Positions 7,780 to 19,479 are shown, counted from the stretch's first letter. The stretch is DNA of 64,000 bases from CAIWHR01 sp963813415 (GCA_963813415.1 CAWEYW010000002.1:186001-250000); one strand, 5' to 3'. Notes: generated from the letters alone by a model not told the origin. Made by a program: numbers and translations.

Positions 7780-8804
7780 CCCGGCACGCCGAGCGACGCG
7801 AGCTCCCAGCGCGGGCGCACCGCGAAGTCGTACGCACCGCGTGACGTGCCGCTGCGCAGTCGCAACGCTCCCACCAGCGCGATCATTGCGCCGTTGTCCG
7901 TGCAGAACGCGAGATCGGGAAAGAACACCTCGGCGCCAGCCTGCGCCACGGCATCGAGCAGGCGTGTGCGCAGCGCGCGATTGGCGCCGACCCCGCCCGC
8001 GACAACGAGTCGCCGATGGCCCGTGCGCCGCAGTGCCTCCAGCGCCTTGGCCGTGAGCACGTCCACCACCGCTTCCTGGAAGGCCCGGGCAATATCGGCC
8101 CGGCGCTGCGGCGTCAGCGGCTCCCGGCGCGCGACGGTGATCACGGCCGTCTTGAGGCCGCTGAAGCTCATCGCCAGATCGCCGCTGTCGAGCATCGGTC
8201 GCGGCAGGACCACCGCGCCGGCCGCGCCGCGCTCGGCAAGCTGTGCCACGGCCGGTCCTCCCGGGTAAGGCAGGCCGAGGAGCTTGGCCGTCTTGTCGAA
8301 CGCTTCCCCCGCAGCATCGTCGAGCGTGTCGCCGAGCAGCCGGTACTGCCCCACACCCGCAACCTCGAAGATCTGGCTGTGGCCCCCCGACACGAGCAGG
8401 GCAACGAACGGGAATGCCGGCCTGGGCTCGGCGAGCAGTGGCGAGAGCAGGTGCCCTTCGAGGTGATGCACGCCCAGGACCGGTTTGCCGAGCGCGCACG
8501 CCAGCCCCGAGGCCACGGCGGCGCCGACCAGCAGCGCGCCGGCAAGCCCCGGCCCTTCGGTGAAGGCGATCCCGTCGAGATCGCGCAGACCGAGGTCGGC
8601 CCGCGCGAGGACCTCGCGGGCGAGCGGCAGCACCCGCTGCACATGGTCACGCGACGCCAGCTCCGGCACCACCCCGCCATACGGTCGATGCATCGCGACC
8701 TGCGAATGCAGCGCGTGGGCCAGCAGGCGACCGCCACCCGCCTCGCTGTCGTAGACGGCGACGCCGGTCTCATCGCAGGAAGTCTCGATGCCCAGGACGC
8801 GCAT
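7776..8804 (-). CDS. tsaD: tRNA threonylcarbamoyladenosine synthase subunit TsaD
   Basis: The 342-residue protein belongs to the universal Kae1/TsaD family that makes the t6A modification of ANN-decoding tRNAs. It starts MRVLGIETSCDETGVAVYD. The metal-binding motif HHLEGHLLSPLL and the SGGHSQIFEV and GGVGANRALR stretches are intact. I placed the start at 8804 because the upstream in-frame residues do not resemble the family. It is divergent from rpsU, the arrangement commonly seen in proteobacteria. Confidence 0.95.
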   Translation of the reverse strand: MRVLGIETSCDETGVAVYDSEAGGGRLLAHALHSQVAMHRPYGGVVPELASRDHVQRVLPLAREVLARADLGLRDLDGIAFTEGPGLAGALLVGAAVASGLACALGKPVLGVHHLEGHLLSPLLAEPRPAFPFVALLVSGGHSQIFEVAGVGQYRLLGDTLDDAAGEAFDKTAKLLGLPYPGGPAVAQLAERGAAGAVVLPRPMLDSGDLAMSFSGLKTAVITVARREPLTPQRRADIARAFQEAVVDVLTAKALEALRRTGHRRLVVAGGVGANRALRTRLLDAVAQAGAEVFFPDLAFCTDNGAMIALVGALRLRSGTSRGAYDFAVRPRWELASLGVPG

Positions 8805-8910
8805 GGGATGGGAAGAGGCGGGACGGATACCGAGGGCGGGCGGCAAAGCGCCGCGCCGCTCACCGCCGGCGCGATGCTGGCGGCAAAGGGTCGGATTATA
8901 GCCGGCGCCC

Positions 8911-8939
8911 TTGCGGGCGACGGCCGGTCTTGCTACACT
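8911..8939 (+). promoter_or_regulatory. Sigma-70 promoter for rpsU
   Basis: TTGCGG (8911-8916) and TACACT (8934-8939) are separated by exactly 17 bp and lie 45 bp before the rpsU start. They fit a housekeeping promoter for the macromolecular-synthesis block. Confidence 0.7.
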
Positions 8940-8984
8940 TCTTGGTTACCGCCAGCCCAGGCTATCAGCATAGGAACGAGTTAC

Positions 8985-9197
8985 ATGCCCAGCGTTCGCG
9001 TCCGCGACAACGAGCCCTTCGAAGTGGCCCTGCGCCGCTTCAAGCGCACCATCGAAAAGACCGGCCTCCTGACCGAGCTCCGCGCTCGCGAGTTCTACGA
9101 GAAGCCGACGTCGGAGCGCAAGCGCAAGCTCGCCGCGGCCGTCAAGCGCCACTACAAGCGCCTGCGCAGCCAGCAGCTGCCGCCCAAGCTGTTCTGA
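8985..9197 (+). CDS. rpsU: 30S ribosomal protein S21
   Basis: The 70-residue basic protein MPSVRVRDNEPFEVALRRFK... is a clear S21 and ends in the typical KLRSQQLPPKLF-like tail (RLRSQQLPPKLF). It has the usual R-rich KRKLAAAVKRHYKR helix. S21 binds the 30S platform and helps translation initiation. It heads the rpsU-yqeY-dnaG-rpoD macromolecular-synthesis cluster. It is short and nested in a longer open frame, but only the ATG at 8985 gives the family start. The upstream AGGAACG is a good ribosome-binding site. Confidence 0.97.
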   Translation: MPSVRVRDNEPFEVALRRFKRTIEKTGLLTELRAREFYEKPTSERKRKLAAAVKRHYKRLRSQQLPPKLF

Positions 9198-9249
9198 AGC
9201 GGCCGCAGCGGCGGTCGCGCTGACGGGCCGCACCAGCGGCAGACCGGAC

Positions 9250-9276
9250 AAAGGGGCGAAGCGATTCGCCCCTTTT
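9250..9276 (+). terminator. Rho-independent terminator after rpsU
   Basis: AAAGGGGCGAA and TTCGCCCCTTTT form a perfect stem with a GCGA loop, ending in four Ts, 52 bp after the rpsU stop. It may act as a partial terminator or attenuator ahead of yqeY and dnaG. Confidence 0.85.
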
Positions 9277-9309
9277 GCATTGGCCGCGCCACACCGAAGG
9301 GTAGTCGCC

Positions 9310-9756
9310 ATGACATTGAAGGAACGCATCACCGAGGACATGAAATCGGCCATGCGGGCGAAGGACGCACCGCGGCTCTCCACGATCCGCCTGCTGCTCG
9401 CCGCCATCAAGCAGCGCGAAGTGGATGAACGCATCCAGCTCTCGGATGCCGACGTGCTCGGGATCATCGACAAGATGCTGAAGCAGCGGCGGGACTCCAT
9501 CACCCAGTTCGAGGCTGGTCACCGCAAGGATCTCGCCGACGCCGAGCGCGCCGAGATCGAGGTGCTGACGGCCTACATGCCCCAGCCGCTGTCCGACGCC
9601 GAAATCGACGCGATCATCGCCGCCGCCCTTGCGAGCACCGGCGCCGCAGGCATGGCCGCGATGGGGAAAGTCATGGCAGAGGTGCGGCCCGCGCTGGCCG
9701 GGCGCGCCGATCTCGCCGCCGTGTCCGCGAAGGTGAAGGCGCGCCTCGCGGGCTGA
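9310..9756 (+). CDS. yqeY: GatB/YqeY domain protein
   Basis: The 148-residue protein is the stand-alone YqeY form of the GatB tRNA-binding tail domain. It starts MTLKERITEDMKSAMRAKD and carries the conserved TIRLLLAAIKQREVDER and AYMPQPLSDAEI segments and the C-terminal GKVMAEVRPALAGRADLAAV. Its cellular role is poorly defined; similarity to the GatB tail suggests tRNA-related activity. It lies between rpsU and dnaG as in many betaproteobacteria. The ATG at 9310 is chosen over an upstream in-frame ATG because it starts the domain exactly. Confidence 0.9.
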   Translation: MTLKERITEDMKSAMRAKDAPRLSTIRLLLAAIKQREVDERIQLSDADVLGIIDKMLKQRRDSITQFEAGHRKDLADAERAEIEVLTAYMPQPLSDAEIDAIIAAALASTGAAGMAAMGKVMAEVRPALAGRADLAAVSAKVKARLAG

Positions 9757-9789
9757 TGCCCGCCATCGGTCGGCCGAGCGGAGCCGTAG

Positions 9790-9818
9790 CTGGCAGCGCG
9801 GTTGCCCTTGCCTATAAT
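9790..9818 (+). promoter_or_regulatory. Probable promoter for dnaG
   Basis: A perfect TATAAT (9813-9818) has CTGGCA (9790-9795) 17 bp upstream. It lies 107 bp before dnaG, giving a leader of about 100 nt. Confidence 0.6.
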
Positions 9819-9925
9819 GCAGAAGGAAGCGACCTAAGGCCTAAAGCGCAGCCCGCTCAGCCCACTGGAAGCGGTCTGATGCCCGGGTCCGGCGCCCGAT
9901 TTGGGGCGCAACGCAGCGCCCATCC

Positions 9926-11719
9926 ATGATTCCGAACGATTTCATCCAGACGCTGCTCAGCCGGGTCGACATCGTCGAAGTCATCGACCGCTTCGTGCCG
10001 CTGAAGAAGGCGGGGGCGAACTACGCCGCCTGCTGCCCCTTCCACAGCGAGAAAACACCCTCTTTCACGGTGAGCCCCAGCAAGCAGTTCTACCACTGCT
10101 TCGGCTGCGGCGCCCATGGCACGGCGATAGGCTTCCTGATGGAGCATGGCGCGCGCTCGTTCCCGGAGGCGGTCGAGGAGCTCGCGCGCGACGCCGGCCT
10201 CGAGGTGCCGCGGGAGGACCGGTCGGGCGATGCGCAGCGGCGCGCCGAGGGCGCGGGTCTCACCGGGATTCTCAGCGATGCAGCCCGCTTCTATCGTGCC
10301 AGCCTCAGGGAGTCGCCGCGCGCCATTGCCTACCTCAAGGGCCGGGGACTCACCGGCGCCATCGCGGCGCGGTTCGGGATCGGCTACGCGCCCGAGGGCT
10401 GGCAACCGCTCGCCGGCGCATTCCCCGACTACGCCGACACGGCGCTCGAGACCGCGGGGCTCGTCATCGTCGGCGACGCGGGCAAGCGCTACGACCGCTT
10501 TCGCGACCGGATCATGTTTCCCATCCATGACACCCGCGGCCAGGTCATCGGCTTCGGCGGCCGGGTGCTCGATCGTGGCGAGCCCAAGTACCTGAACTCG
10601 CCCGAAACCCCGCTGTTCTCCAAGGGACGCGAGCTGTACGGGCTGTACCAGGCACGCACGGCGATCAGGGACAGCGGACGCGTGGTGGTCGTCGAAGGCT
10701 ACATGGACGTCGTGGCGCTCGCCCAGCACGGCGTCGACTACGCCGTCGCCACCCTCGGCACGTCGACCACGCCGGCGCACGTCCAGAAGCTCTTCCGGCT
10801 CACCGACACGGTGGTGTTCTGCTTCGACGGCGACAACGCCGGTCGCAAGGCCGCGTGGCGCGCGCTCGAGAACGCACTGCCCGTCCTCGCCGACGGCAAG
10901 GAGGCAGCGTTCCTGTTCCTGCCGGAAGGCATGGATCCCGATGATTTCGTGCGCCAGCGCGGCAAGGCTGCCTTCGAGGCGCTGCTCCGGGCCGCGACGC
11001 CGCTGTCGGAATTCATGCTCGCCGAAATCGCGCGCCTGCACGCCCCGACCACCGCCGAAGGGCGTGCCGCATTCGTCGCCGCGGTGCGGCCCCTCCTCGC
11101 CCAATTGTCCGCGCCCATCCTGCGCGCGGTGTTGCGTCGCCGCGTTGCGGAACTTGCTGGATTACCGGAGTCTGACCTTGAGGCGCTGCTCGGTCCGGCG
11201 CCGAAAGGCGTGCCACGCCAGGAGCCCGCCGAGGAAGCGGTCCAGCAGCCGGTCGAGCGCCTGGTGCGCCGGCGCGTGCCGGCGACCGGCCGGCGGGCGC
11301 CCTCGCTGATGCGCGAACTGCTGCAACGGCTGCTGATGAAACCCGAGCTGGCATGGTCGGTCGCGGTCCCGCGCATGGAGGAGACGAGCCGCGAGGCACG
11401 GGCACTCAATGCCGTGGCCGGCTTTTGCGCCGGTTCGCCGGGGCCGCTCACCGCAGCCGGCGTGATGCAGCATTTCGCCGGCACCGAACACGAGGATCTC
11501 CTCGTCCAGGCGCTCGCGATGGCCGAGGATCACGGCCTGACGGCAGAACAGGCGAGCGCCGACCTGCAGGAGGGCATCGCGCGTTACTGGGAACAGGCGC
11601 GACGCACGGGCCGGGCGCTGGCGGCGGACGCGCCGGCGCCACGTACGCCGGAGGAGGCGGAGCGTTCGCGACAGCTTGACATGGTGCGCCTCGCCGGCGA
11701 GCGGGGCTCCGGCCAGTGA
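9926..11719 (+). CDS. dnaG: DNA primase
   Basis: The 597-residue primase makes RNA primers for lagging-strand synthesis. The N-terminal zinc-binding domain shows CCPFHSEKTPSFTVS and FYHCFGCGAHGTAIGFLM. The Toprim core follows, with VVVVEGYMDVVALAQHGVDY and FCFDGDNAGRKAAWRALE carrying the acidic metal ligands. The C-terminal third, after a proline- and arginine-rich linker near residue 440, is the DnaB-helicase-interacting domain. Length and domain order are normal. Confidence 0.97.
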   Translation: MIPNDFIQTLLSRVDIVEVIDRFVPLKKAGANYAACCPFHSEKTPSFTVSPSKQFYHCFGCGAHGTAIGFLMEHGARSFPEAVEELARDAGLEVPREDRSGDAQRRAEGAGLTGILSDAARFYRASLRESPRAIAYLKGRGLTGAIAARFGIGYAPEGWQPLAGAFPDYADTALETAGLVIVGDAGKRYDRFRDRIMFPIHDTRGQVIGFGGRVLDRGEPKYLNSPETPLFSKGRELYGLYQARTAIRDSGRVVVVEGYMDVVALAQHGVDYAVATLGTSTTPAHVQKLFRLTDTVVFCFDGDNAGRKAAWRALENALPVLADGKEAAFLFLPEGMDPDDFVRQRGKAAFEALLRAATPLSEFMLAEIARLHAPTTAEGRAAFVAAVRPLLAQLSAPILRAVLRRRVAELAGLPESDLEALLGPAPKGVPRQEPAEEAVQQPVERLVRRRVPATGRRAPSLMRELLQRLLMKPELAWSVAVPRMEETSREARALNAVAGFCAGSPGPLTAAGVMQHFAGTEHEDLLVQALAMAEDHGLTAEQASADLQEGIARYWEQARRTGRALAADAPAPRTPEEAERSRQLDMVRLAGERGSGQ

Positions 11720-11841
11720 GGGCGCGCATGGGCCGTCGCCTTCGGGCTGCGCTGGTCAGGGAAAGTAACTGCATGTTAAAATTTGAGGTTTTCCCGGTCG
11801 GCCCCACATAACGACCAGGAATCGAATCGCTTAGGATCGCC

Positions 11842-14250
<2,409 letters not shown>

Positions 14251-14285
14251 GGATTCACGGCGGCAACGCCGGCACACCACAATGC

Positions 14286-14311
14286 AAACGCCCCGGCTCC
14301 CGGGGCGTTTT
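14286..14311 (+). terminator. Rho-independent terminator after rpoD
   Basis: An 11-bp perfect stem (AAACGCCCCGG / CCGGGGCGTTT) with a 3-nt loop ends in TTTT, 35 bp after the rpoD stop. The A-rich left arm would let it also serve the convergent universal stress gene. Confidence 0.9.
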
Positions 14312-14354
14312 GCTTTACGGGTCCGCCCGCGCCGCGGACGCGGCGCTCAGTGCG

Positions 14355-14780
14355 TCACTTGAACAGGAGCACCGGGACCGTGCTGCTCGCCACGACCTTG
14401 GTGGTGACGGAACCCATCACGAGACCGGTCAGTCCGGTGTGCCCGTGCGTACCCATCGCGATCAGGTCGAAGCCGCCTTCCTTGGCGAGGCGCACGATTT
14501 CCAGGGCCGGATCGCCCACGCGCTTTTCCACCGTGAAAGCAATGCCGCTCTTCCCGAGCACCTCGCGGCCCGGCGCGAGCGCCGTCTCGCTCTCCTCGTC
14601 GTAGTACTGGTGCACGGCTTCCTTGCCGACCCACGCCACCGCGCGCTTGTACGGCAGCGCGAAATGCACGTACACCACGGTCAACGCCGGCGCTTCGCGA
14701 AACCACTGCATATGGGCGCAGAGCTGCTCGAGCATGTGGGTCGAGTGCCTGGATCCGTCGACGGCAGCAAGGATTTTCAT
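14355..14780 (-). CDS. Universal stress protein, UspA family
   Basis: The 141-residue single-domain protein begins MKILAAVDGSRHSTHMLEQL and carries the ATP-binding pattern of the UspA/FTN-like fold near the C-terminus: MGTHGHTGLTGLVMGSVTTK followed by STVPVLLF. Such proteins bind nucleotides and support survival under stress, but the molecular role is usually unknown. It is convergent with rpoD, shares the intervening terminator, and lies downstream of the PatZ-like gene with a 96-bp gap on the same strand. Confidence 0.9.
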   Translation of the reverse strand: MKILAAVDGSRHSTHMLEQLCAHMQWFREAPALTVVYVHFALPYKRAVAWVGKEAVHQYYDEESETALAPGREVLGKSGIAFTVEKRVGDPALEIVRLAKEGGFDLIAMGTHGHTGLTGLVMGSVTTKVVASSTVPVLLFK

Positions 14781-14876
14781 GGGGTGCGGCGATGGTGGCG
14801 GGATAACACAGGTGCAATGCCGACGCGAGCCGCAATTGCCCGTGCCGGGGTCTGCACAGGAGGGAATTCTAGCGCA

Positions 14877-17555
14877 TCAGGCGAGCGGCAGTACCGTGAG
14901 CACCTGGTCGGGCTCCTCGGGATCGTCGTGCACGACGAAGCCGAGCGCGGTGACGAAGCGCAACATCTGGGTATTCGTGCGCAGCACCGCGCCTTCCAAC
15001 CGCTCCACGCCGCGCGCCTTGGCACAGGCGATGAGGCGTTCCATCACGAGCCGGCCAACGCCGCGGTTCTGCCAGGCGTCGGCCACGACGATCGCGTACT
15101 CCGCGCTCTCCAGGTCCGGGTTGCAGATGTAGCGCGCGACGCACACGAACTGCGGCCCCGCCGGTGTGGCAGTGAGGGCCACCAGCGCGAGCTCGCGGTC
15201 GTAATCGACCTGCGTGAAACGCGCCAGCATCGCCGGCGTGAGCTCGTGCAGGCGGTAGAAAAACCGGTAGTAGCGCGTTTCTTCGGACAGCCCGGCGACG
15301 AAGGCCTGCTCCAGGTTGGCATCCTCGGGCATGATCGGCCGCACGTGGAGCAGCGTGCCGTCGGCGAGGCGGGCATCGGTGACGAGCTCCACCGGATAAG
15401 GGTGGATTGCCATGTGCCGGTAATCGCCCGGTGACCAGCGTCGCTTCGGGTCGACGGCCGCATACGCGCCGGCAATCACGGCGTCGGCGGCGCCGACGTG
15501 AACCGGATCCATCACGAGCGAGCGCAGCCACGGCACGGCACACACGAGCGACGAAACCTGGAGCAAAACCCGCACGAGCAGCTCGAGTTGCGGCAGCACG
15601 TTGTCCGCGCCGATGCTCGCGAGCGCCTTGCTGTCGCGGATCAGGTCGAGGGCGAGCCGGCGGTTGAGCGGAGGCAGCAGCACCACGCGCTCGTGATCGA
15701 CCAGGGTCGCATTGACGCTGTTGCCGAAGGTGATGACCGGCCCGAACACCGGATCGGTGTGCACGGCAATGGCCACGTCGAGGCTCTGCACGATGGGCGC
15801 GTCCTTCTGCACCAGCATGCCGCTGTAGCCGGCGCGGCGCCCGCGCGCCGCTCCGTCGAACAGCTGCCCGTACGCCCGCGACACCATGCTCCCGCTGCGC
15901 AGCCCGCCCTTGGCAATGATCGGGGTATGCAGGCGCGCACCGGGCACCGCGACCGCGTCGAACACGAGGCGCACCGGATACCCAATGCTGCGCGCTGCGG
16001 TGAGCGCGTCCTTGAGCGTATCCGCGGGCTCGGTGCGCGGCACCGGCAGACCGAATGCCCCAAGCAGTCCATAGGTCTCGATTCCGGTGAGCACCGTGCG
16101 GTTCGCACCCACCGCTGCCAGCCGGATGCGTTCCGCCGTCACGTAATCGGGCAGTGACGGCTCCGGCTGCGGCGGGGCGACTTCGAGGAGCCACTGCTGG
16201 TTGCGGCGATAGGCCGCGACGAATGCGAACGCGTCGACGGCGTTCTCGGGTGTGTAGAAGTTGGCGATGCCGCCCGCCTCCAGCGCTTCGCCGACCTCGC
16301 GCCGATCGAGCGCGCCCAGCCAGCCGGCGAGCACAGGCTTCGACGAGTTGCGCGCGACGGTGGCCACCGCGCGCGCCGCGTCGGTCGCGCCGGTGGTCGG
16401 GCGTTGCACGTGCAGCGCCAGCACCGCGTCGACAGCGTCGTCGCCTAGCGCAGCTTCGACGGCACCGGCCAGGCGCTCCGGCGGCGCGTCGCCGCGCACG
16501 TTCACCGGATTGCGTTTCGCGACGTTCGGCGGGAGCAGCGCGGCAAGGCGCCGGACGGTGCCCGAGCCGAGCCGCGCGAGGGGAATGCCGCGATCGAATG
16601 CGATGTCCGCAGCCAGCGTGCCGGGCGCCTGGCCGTTGGTGACGATCGCGAGCCGGTTGCCGCGTGCGATCTTGCCCATGGCGAGCAGACGCGCGACCGC
16701 AAACAGCTGGGTGTAGGTCATGACGCGAACGGCGCCGGCCCGGCGCATCGCCGCATCGAACACGGCATCGGAGTTGGGCGGCACCACCCCGTTCACCGCG
16801 GGAGGGCGAATCTCCATCGAGCGTCCCGCCTTGAGCACGACCACGGGCTTCGTTCGCGCGGCTGCGCGCAGTGCCGAAAGAAAGCCGCGTGCGTCGCGCA
16901 CCGTCTCGACATACAGCAGGATGCCGTCGGTTTCGGAGTCCAGCAGGACCGCATCGAGCAACTCGCCGAAGCCGATGTCGAGCCCGCCGCCGAGCGCCAC
17001 GACCGTTGAAAAGCCGATGCCGGCCGGGGTGGCGAAGTCCAGCATCGCCGTGCACATCGCGCCCGACTGCGCGATCAGCGCCAGACGCCCAGCGTGCGCA
17101 CGCGCCGCGCCGAGGGTGGCGTTGAGGCCGATCTGCGGGCGCATGACGCCGAACGCATGAGGCCCGAGCAGCCGTACGTGGCGCCGGCGCGCCGTGGCGA
17201 GGAGATCGCGCAGCCAGCGACGGGCATCGCCTTCGTTTTCCGGCGGCGGCGACAGCACGATCGCGGCCTTCACTCCCGCCCGTGCGGCATCGTCCAGCAC
17301 GCGCGGAACCTGCGCGCAAGGCACCGTGATCAGTACCAGGTCGACGGGCCCGGGTATCGCGGAGATCGATGCAAACGCCTTGCGCCCGAGGATCCGGCCG
17401 TGCCGCGCATTCACCGCATGCAGTGCTCCTTGGAAGTCGCCGTCGAGCAGGTTCTCGTAGACGATGCGCCCGAGCGATCCGGGGCGCTCGGAAGCGCCGA
17501 CCAGCGCCACGGAGGTCGGCATCAGCAGCGGCCGGAGGTAGTGATGAAGTGGCAT
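14877..17555 (-). CDS. PatZ/Pka-like protein lysine acetyltransferase (acyl-CoA synthetase-like plus GNAT)
   Basis: The 892-residue protein joins an NDP-forming acyl-CoA-synthetase-like region (CoA-binding SVALVGASERPGSLGRIVYE, then succinyl-CoA-ligase and ATP-grasp parts) to a C-terminal GNAT domain (residues about 740-892, with ADAWQNRGVGRLVMERLIA). At the place where active ADP-forming enzymes carry the phospho-histidine (SHTGALAG), this protein reads VNGVVPPNSD, so the synthetase part is probably a non-catalytic CoA sensor, as in enterobacterial PatZ. PatZ-type enzymes acetylate acetyl-CoA synthetase and other proteins. The ATG at 17555 is chosen because the preceding 77 open codons are not family-like. 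Confidence 0.82.
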   Translation of the reverse strand: MPLHHYLRPLLMPTSVALVGASERPGSLGRIVYENLLDGDFQGALHAVNARHGRILGRKAFASISAIPGPVDLVLITVPCAQVPRVLDDAARAGVKAAIVLSPPPENEGDARRWLRDLLATARRRHVRLLGPHAFGVMRPQIGLNATLGAARAHAGRLALIAQSGAMCTAMLDFATPAGIGFSTVVALGGGLDIGFGELLDAVLLDSETDGILLYVETVRDARGFLSALRAAARTKPVVVLKAGRSMEIRPPAVNGVVPPNSDAVFDAAMRRAGAVRVMTYTQLFAVARLLAMGKIARGNRLAIVTNGQAPGTLAADIAFDRGIPLARLGSGTVRRLAALLPPNVAKRNPVNVRGDAPPERLAGAVEAALGDDAVDAVLALHVQRPTTGATDAARAVATVARNSSKPVLAGWLGALDRREVGEALEAGGIANFYTPENAVDAFAFVAAYRRNQQWLLEVAPPQPEPSLPDYVTAERIRLAAVGANRTVLTGIETYGLLGAFGLPVPRTEPADTLKDALTAARSIGYPVRLVFDAVAVPGARLHTPIIAKGGLRSGSMVSRAYGQLFDGAARGRRAGYSGMLVQKDAPIVQSLDVAIAVHTDPVFGPVITFGNSVNATLVDHERVVLLPPLNRRLALDLIRDSKALASIGADNVLPQLELLVRVLLQVSSLVCAVPWLRSLVMDPVHVGAADAVIAGAYAAVDPKRRWSPGDYRHMAIHPYPVELVTDARLADGTLLHVRPIMPEDANLEQAFVAGLSEETRYYRFFYRLHELTPAMLARFTQVDYDRELALVALTATPAGPQFVCVARYICNPDLESAEYAIVVADAWQNRGVGRLVMERLIACAKARGVERLEGAVLRTNTQMLRFVTALGFVVHDDPEEPDQVLTVLPLA

Positions 17556-17947
17556 GAGGACGAGGCGCAACGGGGCAGTGCGGTATCGCGGTTTGTCGTG
17601 CCGCCGCGGCGACCCGCAGTGTAACGCGGCAACCCTGCGCCGCCGATCCACCCGGACCGGATGCTTCGTCCTGAGATGAGATGCGACCATCTGGCGCGGA
17701 CTGCTCGACGCTTTCGCCGCGATGGCGCACGAGATCGCGTGCTTCGCGCAGGACGTTCGTACTACGCCGCACATCGCGACCTGCACGATAGTCCCGATCG
17801 TTACCAGACCGCCGGACGATCCGCGACGATTTCGAGGACGCGCTCGCCTCGATGCAGCACGGCCGGTGCTGTACGAGAGGGGGCCGCTATAATCACGCGG
17901 CCCGGCCCCTGGCGCCCATCGTGACGCTGCATTGGCAGCGGGCCCAC
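17556..17947. promoter_or_regulatory. Intergenic region with tRNA promoter
   Basis: This 392-bp gap separates the PatZ-like gene and the tRNA. A perfect TATAAT at 17888-17893 lies 54 bp before the tRNA and is the probable -10 box; no good -35 is visible. Otherwise I see no gene or repeat. Confidence 0.5.
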
Positions 17948-18021
<74 letters not shown>

Positions 18022-18120
18022 CCCCTTCAGTAGCGGCGCGAGCGCCGTGCAGAACTCGCGCGGCGGCCAATGCGCACGTCCCGCAGGCGAGTGTGTCGTG
18101 CAACGCAGGACCCGGCGCAG

Positions 18121-18151
18121 AAAAAAACGGCCCGCGAATCATCGCGGGCCG
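18121..18151 (-). terminator. Rho-independent terminator, minus strand
   Basis: CGGCCCGCGA and TCGCGGGCCG form a perfect 10-bp stem with a 4-nt loop, followed on the minus strand by seven Ts. It lies about 140 bp beyond the GlsB-like gene and probably ends its transcript. The rest of 18022-18293 shows nothing else. Confidence 0.85.
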
Positions 18152-18293
18152 CTAAATGCCGGCGCCCGAGGAAGGATGACGCCGGCCCCGCCCAACAGGG
18201 ATTAGCCGCTGCGGCAGCAACGTGCGCAGTCGCGCTGCGCGTCGTTGCGTGCAATACCGCAGACGTGGGCCATTCGGCTCGCTGCCTGCGCGC

Positions 18294-18563
18294 TCAGCGC
18301 ACGCGGCCGCGGCGGAAAAGATTGACGATCGCCAGCAGGATGACGGCGCCGAGGAACGAGACGATGAGTCCGGCGAGGCTGAAGTCATTCTGGTTGATGG
18401 TGCCCGCGCCGATCAGCGGCGAGATCAGCCAGCCACCGAGAACCGCGCCGATGATGCCGACGACGATGTTGAGCAACATGCCCTGCTGCGCATCGGTGCG
18501 CATGACCATGCTTGCCAGCCAACCGATGATCCCCCCGACTACCAGCCAGATGATGAAATTCAT
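18294..18563 (-). CDS. GlsB/YeaQ/YmgE family stress-response membrane protein
   Basis: The 89-residue protein is almost entirely hydrophobic, with three predicted membrane segments (IIWLVVGGIIGWLASMV, NIVVGIIGAVLGGWLI and AGLIVSFLGAVILLAIVNL). The MRTDAQQGMLLNIVVGIIGA segment is diagnostic of the transglycosylase-associated/GlsB family. Members are induced by general and envelope stress; no biochemical activity is established. The start MNFIIW at 18563 has a strong GGAGGGAAGC ribosome-binding site. A weak -24/-12-like sequence lies at 18704-18719. Confidence 0.9.
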   Translation of the reverse strand: MNFIIWLVVGGIIGWLASMVMRTDAQQGMLLNIVVGIIGAVLGGWLISPLIGAGTINQNDFSLAGLIVSFLGAVILLAIVNLFRRGRVR

Positions 18564-19277
18564 GCTTCCCTCCGATATCAAACGTTGAACAAGGGTCTGG
18601 GTACCTTGGCCACCGCTCGACCCGTCGCGGCCAGCCTTCGTTTCGAAGACCGCGTGCCTCGGCTGCAGCCGGCACGTTCCCTTACATCAGTACAGCACCC
18701 AAGAGCACATCGCGTTCCACCTTCACTTCGACCCGGCAGGACCTTCCGGCTTCATGTCCCGCGCTTCGTGTTCGCCGTGCGCGCCATCATGTTCCGGCTC
18801 GGCTTCGGGTGAGCTTCCGGACCGGCGTCGCTCGGCATCTCCCGCAGCTGGCGACGCTGCGTCCTCGGTCGATCGCCTCTGCGTGTCCTGGTCGCTTCCC
18901 GCCCCTTCTTGATGATCACGCCTGCCCTTGCCCTTCCTGTGTTCCGCACCGGGGCCGGGACGTAGTCGGAATGGACTCCGTAGTCGCTGCATATGTGCCT
19001 TCCTGGATCCGCACTCGGCACAGTGGGGGCAGCCACGCTGTGCTGTCCGGTCGCCCGCCGCCGCTGCCTCGCGTTTGGGAAGTTCAAAAGCGAAAAGCAT
19101 GCCTCGCGGGTTCGCCAGCGCCAGGCGCGGTGCAAGAACTGGCGCTACGGAAAAATGCGCGGCGGTTCGTGTAGTTTTTGCCTTCGAGGATGGCCTGGGC
19201 AGCGACGATACGTTGCGGCGCCCGCCCAGCGCCGCCGACATGCGACCGCGGGCGCCTTGCGCACGGCGCACGGCGCC
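18564..19277. other. Non-coding stretch
   Basis: About 700 bp between the GlsB-like gene and the entericidin-like gene. The open frames here lack recognisable start regions, domains or ribosome-binding sites. I see no repeat or RNA gene. Confidence 0.5.
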
Positions 19278-19311
19278 AAAAAAAAGCCGCCGTGCGGAGC
19301 GCACTGGCGGC
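19278..19311 (-). terminator. Rho-independent terminator of the entericidin gene
   Basis: On the minus strand a GCCGCC/GGCGGC plus TGCG/CGCA stem with a small bulge and a GAG loop is followed by eight Ts. It lies 21 bp after the entericidin-like stop codon. Confidence 0.8.
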
Positions 19312-19332
19312 CTGCATGAGCGTTCGAGTCCC

Positions 19333-19479
19333 TTACATCTTGGCCTTGGTCTTCTCGGCGCCGGACTGGATCTTTTCACCACCGCGCTCGACGTCCTTGC
19401 CCATGCCCTCGACGGTATTGCACCCGTAGAGCGCGAGCACCGCCGCCGCTACGACGATACCAAAAATCTTGTTCATCAT
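19333..19479 (-). CDS. Entericidin A/B family small lipoprotein
   Basis: The 48-residue product MMNKIFGIVVAAAVLALYGC... has a short signal peptide with a lipobox ending ALYGC. The mature part is NTVEGMGKDVERGGEKIQSG, the characteristic entericidin core (NT-GxGKDxExGG). Entericidins are small envelope lipoproteins linked to stress and programmed death in enterobacteria; the role here is unknown. Two adjacent ATGs are possible; the first has GGAG seven bases upstream. A -24/-12 promoter match lies 61 bp upstream. Confidence 0.85.
   Translation of the reverse strand: MMNKIFGIVVAAAVLALYGCNTVEGMGKDVERGGEKIQSGAEKTKAKM

Noticed and set aside
18704..18719. -24/-12-like site upstream of the GlsB gene
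   Set aside because: TGGAAC-N5-GTGC has correct spacing but mismatches in both boxes. It is too weak to include with the four accepted sites.
18723..19382. Possible 219-residue protein on the minus strand between GlsB and entericidin genes
   Set aside because: Arg/Ser/Gly-rich with no signal, domain or start site, and it overlaps the real entericidin gene and its terminator.
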